NCBI GenBank assembly: GCA_947184155.2
Contig: CAMXCT020001119.1
Location: forward strand, 114,416 to 178,415
Length of the DNA: 64,000 nt
Reading direction: 5' to 3'
Source: Cladocopium goreaui
Lineage: Eukaryota; Sar; Dinophyceae; Suessiales; Symbiodiniaceae
Shown here piece after piece: positions 1 to 10,362 of this stretch (the stretch's first letter is position 1; each line of letters begins with the position of its first letter). Made by a program: the position numbers and the translations under genes. The notes beneath the pieces are model-generated. The model ran no database searches and had not been told where the DNA came from. It was given only the letters and a program-made list of their open reading frames with translations.

Positions 1-757
1 CTGACATATCTTCTGGCATTCTATCTGGCAAATCTTCTGGCATTCTATCTGGCATATCTTCTGGCATTCTATCTGGCATATCTTCTGGCATTCTATCTGA
101 CATATCTTCTGGCATTCTATCTGGCATATCTTCTGGCATTCTATCTGGCATATCTTCTGGCAGATGTTCTGGCATAGCTTCTGGCATATCTTCTGGCATT
201 CTATCTGGCATTCTATCTGGCATATCTTCTGGCATATTATCTGGCAAATCTTCTGGGATTCTATCTGGCATATCTTGTGTCATTCTATCTGACATTCCAT
301 CTGGCATATCTTCTGGCATTCTATCTGGCATATCTCATGAGGTCCGGCAGGGAACACTTGGCGTGGATACTCGCGGTTGAGGTTCGGCAGGGAACACTGG
401 GCGTGGATGGTCGTGGTTGAGGTCCGGCAGGGAACATTGGGCGGGGATGGTCGTGGTTGAGGTCCGGCAGGGAACACTGGGCGTGGATGGTCGTGGTTGA
501 GGTCCGGCAGGGAACACTGGGCGTGGATGGTCGTGGTTGAGGTCCGACAGCGAACACTGTGGATCGCGAGTCGCAGTTGAGCAGGAGGACGAGGAGGACA
601 ACGAGACGAGGAGGACAACGAGAGGAGGAGGACAACGAGAGGAGGAGGACGACGAGAGGAGGAGGAGAGGAGGAGGAGAGGAGGACGAGGCAGGAGGAGG
701 AGGAGGCAACTGACATAAAATCTAACAACCCTCACCTGGCAGGTGGGGAAATATATA
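1..757. mobile_element. mosaic repeat element, copy 1 (5' part outside the window)
   Basis: From left to right: an array of about 24-bp units with CTTCTGGCATTCTATCTGGC (1-335), an array of 40-bp units with GAGGTCCGGCAGGGAACACT (337-550), a GAGGA purine tract (575-710) and a tail with AATCTAACAACCCTCACCTG (719-747). The same four modules in the same order occur at 25555-26205. The open frames over it are Pro/Ser/Leu-rich by-products of the repeats. Confidence 0.75.
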
Positions 758-868
758 TACCATCTGGTTATGACTCACATAGCCATGGAAAATCACCATT
801 TTTAATAGGTAAACGGTAAACCATCTATTTCTATGGGCCATCTATACCATGGCTATGTTAAATAACCA
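758..868. mobile_element. family-1 TIR hairpin element
   Basis: TACCATCTGGTTATG, ATAGCCATGGAAAATCACCA and its inverted counterpart ending GGCTATGTTAAATAACC. It abuts the mosaic element. Confidence 0.6.
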
Positions 869-901
869 AAACATATAAATACATACAACATATGGCTATG
901 A

Positions 902-1018
902 GTCAAAACCCTGGCACCCTACAACAGTAGGTACCCCAAAATAGCTGGTTAATGAATAGTTATTCCCCTTTCCTATGGGTAATAAATGGCAATAATAGGT
1001 TTTGACCCATCCCCATGG
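902..1018. mobile_element. family-3 TIR element
   Basis: GTCAAAACCCTGG at the left and GGTTTTGACCCATCCCCATG at the right, with AAAATAGCTGGTTAAT inside. It starts six bases inside the intron that follows the exon 1102-1025. Confidence 0.65.
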
Positions 1019-1024
1019 CCATAC

Positions 1025-2020
1025 ATTCAGCATCTCTCAGCAGCATCTTTTCACGTTGCGACAGGCACGTCAGGCATCGCAGAGGCCTGGCCGAGGCTTC
1101 TGCTGAGTACCATACCAGGATGGTTGATACCCTGGGTACCCACAAAATATCCATGGGTTTTAGTACCAAAAAAGATGCTTTGCGAAAAATGACAAAATCA
1201 GCCCCTGAGGGGCTGTGAATTTGACCAGATATGTATATAGCCATTATACAGAAGGGGAACATGATGATTAAACAGTGGAATAAGGTGTACCCAACCCATT
1301 TCCCGGTGGTCAGCCTTTTTCGTCCACACTCAGCATGTCAGACATCCATTTGACAAAGGCGCTGTGCTCACATTGGTGACTGCCAGCTTTGCACAGTTCC
1401 CATGAATGTTACCAGAATTGGGCCATCCATGTGAAAGAGCTCAAAGCTAGGATTGAAATCTTTTGTTCATATTCATCTTCAGTATTCCTTGAAGACCCTG
1501 AAGATATAGGATTTTCCCAAACATGATGTACGGTCGAGAAGTGATTGCCCAACAGAATGGAGAAATAGACGTACATTGAATGACTCATAGCCGTCATAGC
1601 CAAAACAAGAAGAACTCTCAGCAAATCTGCTGGCAGTCACGGGCAACGACCTGTGTCTGAGACTCTGTTGGAAAGGTCTGTCACCACCTTGTGGTCACCT
1701 CCATCGTCGTTTTTTTTGGGGGAACCATTCCATCGCATTACATTCCGGCATTGCATCAGCTTCCCTTGGTGACACTTGACCAGACCTCTGCTCAATGATA
1801 CTGGCACCATTGGACCATGCAGCGCCGGTGCTTCACTGTTGAACGCTCAGAATGGTAGGCGGCGGGGATGAAAGATGGTACCACAATAGGGGATCGGTCC
1901 GTCCTTGCTGGGAAAAGCTCAGCGGACAGTGGAACGGGGGAGGTCACGGTGCTTCCGTTGTCTTCCCTCCAAAAAGTGGCATCAGAGCTTGCCAGTGCAG
2001 TCAAAAAGGCTACCCAGTTC
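1025..2020 (-). CDS. three exons of an unrecognised gene
   Basis: Exon 2020-1837 (acceptor GAAG|G, donor ACA|GTGAAG) holds 61 codons beginning NWVAFLTALASSDATFWRED and continuing through a Ser/Thr/Pro-rich part with RTDRSPIVVPSF. Exon 1379-1315 (acceptor GCAG|T, GC donor) encodes HQCEHSAFVKWMSDMLSVDE. Exon 1102-1025 (acceptor CTCAG, donor T|GTATGG) encodes EASARPLRCLTCLSQREKML and then LRDAE. The last two exons are in phase with each other; the first is not directly in phase with the second, so an exon between them is probably missing. I do not recognise the family. Confidence 0.6.
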
Positions 2021-3118
2021 CTTCATCAATACCATTGATCCAGTCTTACACACACAAATACAAACCACACACGGAAAATCAACTCAGTTTTCTCTCTCCA
2101 TTCCCACCCTTTGCACTTACTGTAATTCACCACGAACTTTCTCGAAGGATTCTAAAGTTTGAATCATTCTGACCCTCAACAACCAACATTTTAAAAATGG
2201 AACCGTTTGTCTTCGAACTGAACAGTTCGAAAATGTGGGGATTTCCTCAAATGCGGATACCCCCAATCCAAATCATCTCAAATTGATTCAAATTGGATGA
2301 TGTATTGAAACAACATTAAACAACCATGATGACTTGGGGATCCCCCATTAGAAACACCCATTGGTTGTTTACAAAAACACAATCTTAAAATTGAAAAAAC
2401 ATTATTTACCCATATTTACCCATTATGGGGATCCACCCATTTAATGTCAAGTTAGGATTAATAATCCCCGCGGTATTAATCAACCCCCGTCTGCCCCAAA
2501 AAAAAATGTAATTTTAAAAAAAAAGGTGGTCCCCCAGGATTAATATACCCCCCCGATTAAAAAACCACCAGTGCTGAAATCAATTCTATTTATTTCCAAT
2601 TTGTTTTTACCTTTTTTTTAATCATCATTGTTATACTTAAGGTTTAAGTTGATCATTGAAAATTTCAAAAAACGACTATTCCCCAAATGATCGATTTCTA
2701 GTTAAAAATCTTTATAAAAATCATCAGTTTGGATAGCTCCCAAAGGGTACCCCCCATGAGCCCATGTCCCCCATTAATAATAACCAGGGTTTGCCCCTGA
2801 TTAATCAACCACCTTTCTGATCCATGAGATTTTAACAAATCCAATAGAATTCTATTAAGATCTAATTGACGTAAGCCATATCCAAATTTTTATGGTTCAG
2901 AGTTGCTTATTTATTAGGGGGTGGTCGAGAAACTCGCCAGAAGGTACCCCCCTATCTACCTGGTCGGGGGGGGGGGTGATTAATCCGATGTTGCCATTAT
3001 TTTCAATGATGGCATTTGTTTCAAGCAACATTAAACAACCATTAAACAACATTAGAAACATCCATTTGAAGCCATGTTTGGTGTCACAAAAGCCGTTGGT
3101 CGCCATGGCTCTGGGCCC
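2021..3118. other. intron or intergenic stretch without a visible gene
   Basis: AT-rich with homopolymer runs (A8-A9, C8, G10) and CCATTGGTTGTTTACAAAA-type segments. A fragment with ACCATTAAACAAC repeats lies at 3030-3050. No exon stands out. Confidence 0.5.
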
Positions 3119-3174
3119 AGGGTGATGGCCCGAACCAAGGACAGGATCACGATCAGCGCCGTGACGTTCTTCGC
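3119..3174 (-). CDS. hydrophobic exon, AKNVTALIVILSLVRAIT
   Basis: A CCCAG acceptor is followed by a very GC-rich-third-position frame encoding AKNVTALIVILSLVRAIT, a single membrane helix. It could be the C-terminal helix of the rhomboid gene, since phase 0 agrees with the exon ending at 4766, or part of the next gene downstream. The 3' boundary is not clear; a GC donor is possible. Confidence 0.45.
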
Positions 3175-3196
3175 CTGGGTTCGTGGCGGCGAAGTA

Positions 3197-4765
3197 CCTA
3201 ACGATAATATGTATGTATAATATACTATATATTAATGTTAATGATATGATAATGATTATATAATATACTATATCCCATATGCTCCATGTATGGTATATTT
3301 ACCTACATAACTGGGTGATTTTTAGGGTAAATGTTGGTAAATATTCCATACATGGAGTATATGGGGTATTAATGTTAATGATAATGAAAGCATAATTAAC
3401 AATGACAAATAATAGTATGCTATAATAATGTCAAAGTGTATCACATATGAGAATGACTAATAATAATGATAACATATTGGTTGTGATAATAAAATATGGA
3501 ATAGCTAATATCATAATGATACTAGCTATTAGAATTACTAATTATGATCGTAATAAAATTAGTAGCTATATAATACAATTAATTAGTTATAATTATGGTG
3601 ATAGCTTCTATAATACAATAACAATCACCATGATAACATAAGTAATAACAGCAAACATGGACATTGTAATAAACAAAACTAAACTAATTAATATACGGAA
3701 AGCCATCATCCCATTTTTTCCTGGTCAAACGGCCTTGACCATTTTCTTTGGTCATTACGGCTTTGATCATCTGGACCCGCTTGTGTGAGAAATTGCTACG
3801 GCTTTTTACGGCTTTGTGTTTAACAAAATATCAAAAAAAAAACGGTTTTGCTACGGGTAGGCCTGCAATCTTCTTTTGATTTGACAAAAAAACGTATTTG
3901 ACAAAAAAAGCTGAACGTAACGATTTTTCCCATAATAATCAGAAAAAAAAATGTTTTTGTTTCCCAGAATATATATGTAATCATACATATATATATAGCA
4001 TATAACTCATTGATGTGGTAGTTCCAATGCCTTCAACTATCACAAAATCCAACCAGTAGTGGGGCACATTTTACATCATCCCACATAAAGGTATAGCCGG
4101 TATAGCCATTTATAAAGCCCCTTTAGTATGGGGTTGCCACATTCTATCTAACTAAGAATATCTACCTATGGCTGGAAGCCAATAATTTCTTCCTTTCTCA
4201 CCCTCATTTAGAAACTAATAGAGCCCCATAATTCAACACATACGCTAGACATTTCGGCACAGCGTACTTTTAATATCGTTTAAGAGTTTCGAAGTATCAT
4301 TTAAAGTCAATGATAGTCAATGACTATCTAATCCACAACAATCGCCAGCGGAGTGCGGTCCAACATCCATGTTTGGTTGATGTTACCATTTCTCCTCCTA
4401 TCAGGCCCAAGGCAATTCACATTGGACTTTCAAGAGCCCAAGATCCCTTGCGTTATCCTCTTCTCCATTCAAACTTCCATAAAATTGGGACCCAGTTGGC
4501 CCAAATATGCCCAAATCTCCATGTGTGTGTTGGTGAAATCCAAATTTGAACCCATGTTCTTGCTCTTTGTGCAACACCTTTTTATTGTTGGGCAACTCCT
4601 TAAGCATTGCCATTGGACAGTTGCTACAAATTCCGGCTAAGATAAATCTTAAAAAAAAACTATAATTTCGTCGGTCCCTTGGTACACAAATCCCCTTTTT
4701 TAAGAGTCGCCACTCACCCAGTCCGAGATTGGTCAAATCCAAATTCCAGTTTTCCCGTTTTGCAC
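3197..4765. other. AT-rich non-coding stretch, probably intronic
   Basis: TAATGATAATG low-complexity sequence (3200-3660) and a segment with TACGGCTTT repeats (3750-3860). An inverted pair CCATATGCTCCATGTATGG / CCATACATGGAGTATATGGG (3272-3290 / 3345-3364) may be a TIR element. The minus frame 4742-4401 is open but not coding-like. Confidence 0.45.
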
Positions 4766-4955
4766 AGTCAGAACCACCATGGCCACTGAAGTCCCAGTGG
4801 CCGTGAGTTTGGCCTTGTTATACCATGGAGGTTGGTGCTCCTCCTGCATATCTGCTAGGATGATAGCCAGCAGAAAACCCGCCAACATCCCTGCGAAGTG
4901 CCCCACAAAGTCCACGTTGGGCGAAATGGTGGACATCATGATGCACGAAGTGCAC
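4766..4955 (-). CDS. rhomboid gene exon carrying the catalytic histidine, [14 protein letters not shown]
   Basis: The acceptor TTTTTTCCAG|G and the donor ACT|GTGCAA bound 190 nt encoding [20 protein letters not shown], then [15 protein letters not shown], a polar loop with [11 protein letters not shown], and a further helix [12 protein letters not shown]. The His in [10 protein letters not shown] is the general base of the Ser-His dyad. Presence of this His and of the GxS serine predicts an active protease rather than a pseudoprotease. Confidence 0.88.
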
Positions 4956-7900
4956 CTGGAAAAAAACATCATTGGGAAGCCATTTTCGGGAAGATCTTGA
5001 TTGGACATCCTAGAACAAGAGGAAATCATGCTGTACATATATATATACGTATATATATATATATATATGTAATTATGTACATATATATATATATATATTG
5101 TTTTCTTGCATATTGATATGTATGTATATATTACACATACATATACCTACATAGACTATGTGGGTCAAGAATCTGGGACAAGAATGGATTGCTGAATTGT
5201 CAAAGTGACTGACTAAAGCTTACCGGTCGAAGAGTCTAAAATTTTGACATACATCAATATTGTTCCCTATCTTAAATGTCCTCTGAATCTGCTCAGGATA
5301 GGAGCGGTTTTGTATCCCTTATCCTCCACATGTTGTGCAACCGAGGCACATAAAGGCAAACCACAAGAAGATCCTGGATCGACTTTCGCCCAACCTGAGG
5401 ATGGAATAGGATGGATATCTTTGGATCCGTGTAGCATGCAAAACCCACTAAAAAAACAACAATAGTGTTCTGGTGGTTGTTTTCACCATCATAATCATGA
5501 TCATCACCCTCATCATCATCATCATCATCGTCATCATCAGCAGCAGCAGAACTGTTCATTTCACTTCAAAAGTCAGTCATAATCAAAGCATATTTCATCA
5601 TACATATATATACATGTTAATATTATATATAATTCTGTGTAATTATATATATACATGAGTTTCAACAAAAAATAATAATAATGCTAGTAATAATCAAAAA
5701 CATAATTATAATCATAGTCATCAGCATGTTGGTTGGTGAAATTCTCACTTTGTGAACCCGTGAACCCCCAGCCATCCTCTTCCAGCCACGCTACAGGTCC
5801 CAAGTGAGGAGAACCTCTGCAGCCCAAACCCCCAGCAATCCGAAGCCACTGGTAGAAGCTCCCACGGCCAGCCTCGACGGAACAACGTGTCACTGACGTT
5901 TTTTCTGACGTGTCACGTGACTCTGGCAGTTTTGGCTCAAAATTTTTGGGAATTTCATGACTTACTGGTGCTTAGCAGGGAATTTTCGGGAATGATCCAC
6001 AATAACTATCAATAATCATCCCAGCAACCCCCAGCAACCCATCCATTCCCTACTAAGCACCAGTTACCGTGAAGCTGTCACTGCCACCCTCAGCCCCAGG
6101 CTTCATAGGATCCACAGCCACCGAGATCAGATTCCCCAGGAAACCGCAGAACATGTAGAGCAGGCAGAACTTGCGGCGTCCAAACCTTGGAAAAGGATAG
6201 AACTTGGCCATTGATGTTGAGATTTTATTCTTTTGATAATCCGCGGTTATACTGTATATATATACTGTGTTGCTTTTATCATAGGTGAATAGTTGTTATA
6301 GGGTTATACATAATATATATATACTATGCTATCGGGCCACCCCCACATATTTATATTTTATGTAATTATAGTATATATATAATATGTTATCCGGGTCACC
6401 CCCATATGTTTACATATGTATATATATATTATCTTATCGGGTCACCCACACATACACACATATATATATACTTTAAACCCCACAACGCTTCCACTCAGCC
6501 ATCACAGCAGCAACAGCCGGCTGCTGCTGCTGCTGCTGCTGGCTGCTGCTACACCTTTGAAGAGATGGAGGAGATGCAGGCCTCAGCAAACGTTCCAATT
6601 CGTGATATATATATATATATCAGGTTTATCATTTAAATGGGATATACAAGATTGGTGGGAAATATAGTCATAATATATTTGAGATATATATACCAGATTT
6701 ATCATATTTAGATTGGTGGTAACATATACATCATATATTTGAGATATATACCAGATTTATCATATTCAGATTGGTGGTAAAATATATTCATTCATATATT
6801 TGAGATATATACCAGATTTATCATATGTTCGATATATATGTGTAACCGAAATTGGTGGTAAAATATATTCATCATATACTTGAGATATAAACTAGATTTA
6901 CTATATTTTTGGGATATATACCAGATTGGTGGTAAAATATATTAATCATATATTTGATATATAAACTAGATTTATCATATGTTCAAGATATACCGAATAT
7001 TGTTTGTATCCCTGATTGGTGGTTTGTATCCCTGATACCATGTTAAAGGGATGATCAAGGGCCCTTAGATTGATCACTACTGGCAGTAAATTGGAATTTC
7101 AATGGATTTTCTTCAAACATGAAGATAATCATGGTTCCTTTGAGCGCTCACTACCGGTAGTGAATTGGGATGTTCTTCAAGAATTGGGATGATCGGGGTT
7201 CCTTACAACATTCACTACCAATAGTGAATGGGGAATTCTTTCAAACATTGGGATGATCGGTGTTCCTTAGAACGCTCGCTACCTGATATAGGGAGCGTTC
7301 TAACAGGGAGCGACCGTCGCAACCTCTTAGAACACTCACTATAGCGGTAGCGAGCGTTCTAAGGGCCCCCGATCATCCCAATTGTAGGAAAAATCAATTC
7401 AAATCCCAATTCACTAGCGGGCATTCTAAGGGCTCTCCATCATCCCTATTTTTGAAAAATCCATTCGAATCCCAATTCACTACCGGTAGCGAGCGTTCTA
7501 AGGAACCCCAATCGTCCCAATTTTTTAAGAAACCCATTGAAATCCCAAGTCACTACCGGTAACGAGCGTTCTATAAGGGCCCCCCAATCATCCCAATTTT
7601 TGACAGAATTACCCATTCACTACCGGTAGCGAGCGTTCTAAGGAACCCCAATCGTCCGAATTTTTGAAGAAACCCATTGAAATCCCAAGTCACTACCGGT
7701 AGCGAGCGTTCTAAGGAACCCCAATCGTCCCAATTTTTGAAAGAATTCCCCATTCACTACCGGTAGCGAGCGTTCTAAGGGCCCCAATCGTCCCAATTTC
7801 TGAAGGAATTCCCCATTCACTACCGGTAGCGAGCGTTCTAAGGGCCCCCCAATCATCCATATGTATAATTGCTGCTTTTAAGATAGATAGCGTTCTAACA

Positions 7901-10173
7901 GGGAGCGACCGTCGCTCCCTCTTAGAACACTCACTACCGGTAGCGAGCGTTCTAAGGGAGGTTTCCTGTCGCTGGAGCACCCTCAATCTTGCGTTCTTCT
8001 CACTAAGACCCCAGCGAAAACACAAGATCATCCCTGGTCCGATGTTTGCCAACCCCCCCTTAGAACACTCACTACCGGTAGCGAGCGTTCTAACAGGGAG
8101 CGACCGTCGCACCCTGTTAGAACACTATCTATCTTAGGGAGCGTTCTAACAGGGAGCGACCGTCGCTCCCTCTTAGAACACTCACTACCGGTAGCGAGCG
8201 TTCTAAGGGCCCCCGATCATCCCAATTTTAGAAAAAATCAATTCAAACCCCAATTCACTACCGGTAGCGAGCGTTCTAAGGAACCCCGATCATGCCAATT
8301 TTTGAAAAAATCCACTCAAATCCCAATTCACTACCGGTAGCGAGCGTTCTAAGGAACCCCGACCATCCCAATTTTTGAAGAAACCCATTGAAATCCCAAT
8401 TCACTACCGGTAGCGAGCGTTCTAAGGGCCCCAATCATCCCAATTTTTGAAAGAATTCCCCATTCACTACCGGTAGCGAGCGTTCTAAGGAACCCCAATC
8501 GTCTCAATTTTTGAAAGAATTCCCCATTCACTACCGGTAGCGAGCGTTCTAAGGAACCCCAATCGTCCCAATTTTTGAAAGAATTCCCCATTCACTACCG
8601 GTAGCGAGCGTTCTAAGGAACCCCAATCGTCCCAATTTTTGAAAGAATTCCCCATTCACTACCGGTAGCGAGCGTTCTAAGGAACACCGATCATCCCAAT
8701 GTTTGAAAGAATTCCCCATTCACTATTGGTAGTGAATGTTGTAAGGAACCCCGATCATCCCAATTCTTGAAGAACATCCCAATTCACTACCGGTAGTGAG
8801 CGCTCAAAGGAACCATGATTATCTTCATGTTTGAAGGAAATCCATTGAAATTCCAATTTACTGCCAGTAGTGATCAATCTAAGGGCCCTTGATCATCCCT
8901 TTAAAATGGTATCAGGGATACAAACCACCAATCAGGGATACAAACAATATTCGGTATATCTTAAACATATGATAAATCTAGTTTATATCTCAAATATATG
9001 ATTAATATATTTTACCACCAATCTGGTATATATCCCAAAAATATAGTAAATCTAGTTTATATCTCAAGTATATGATGAATATATTTTACCACCAATTTCG
9101 GTTACACATATATATCGAACATATGATAAATCTGGTATATATCTCAAATATATGAATGAATATATTTTACCACCAATCTGAATATGATAAATCTGGTATA
9201 TATCTCAAATATATGATGTATATTTTACCACCAATCTAAATATGATAAATCTGGTATATACATCTCAAATATATTATGACTATATTTCCCACCAATCTTG
9301 TATATCCCATTTAAATGATAAACCTGATATATTATATATATATCACGAATTGGAACGTTTGCTGAGGCCTGCATCTCCTCCATCTCTTCAAAGGTGTAGC
9401 AGCAGCCAGCAGCAGCAGCAGCAGCCGGCTGTTGCTGCTCTGATGGCTGAGTGGAAGCGTTGTGGGGTTTAAAGTATATATATGTATATGTGTGTGTATG
9501 TGTGGGTGACCCGATAAGATAGTATATATATACATATGTAAACATATGGGGGTGACCCGGATAACATATTATATATACTATAATTACATAAAATATAAAT
9601 ATGTGGGGGTGGCCCGATAGCATAGTATATATATATATTATGTATAACCCTATAACAACTATTCACCTATGATAAAAGCAACACAGTATATGTATATATA
9701 TATGTATATATGTATATATATATATGTATACATATGTATATATATATGTGTGTATATATATGTATATGTATATGTTTGTATATGTATTATATGTGTATAT
9801 ATATGTGATATATGTATATATGTATGTATATATATATGTACTTATGTATATATGTATAGATGTATAGATGTATAATATACATATGGGGGTTGTCCAAAAT
9901 ACCTTTTCCCGGACAGCCCTCAATCGCTCAGCCAATCGCGTAGCAACCGCGGTACCACAGTGAGCAATCGCGGAAGGGTTTGTTCTTCGTTGATCAGATC
10001 ATATACATAAAATATAAGTGATGTATTATATAATGAGGATCCATGCGTGAACGCATTCGATTTCAAATTTGGGAACAAAATAAGCTCGCGCGGTCCGGAA
10101 ACGGTCCGGAAAACTCACAGTAGTACCAGCAGCAGTAGTACTAGTAGTACTAGTAGTACTAGTAGTACTAGTC

Positions 10174-10210
<37 letters not shown>

Positions 10211-10330
10211 CAGTAGTCGTAGTAGTCGTAGTAGTCGTAGTAGTCGTAGTAGTCGTAGTAGTAGTAGTAGTAGTACTAGTAGTAGTACTAGCAGTACTAG
10301 TAGTAAAAGTAGTAGTAGTAGTAGTAGTAC

Positions 10331-10362
<32 letters not shown>

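Noticed and set aside
5927-5941. TTTTGGCTCAA, resembling the 3' part of the dinoflagellate spliced leader
   Set aside because: Only 11 bases match, the upstream half of the leader is absent and the site lies inside a rhomboid intron, so a chance match is more likely than a leader relic.
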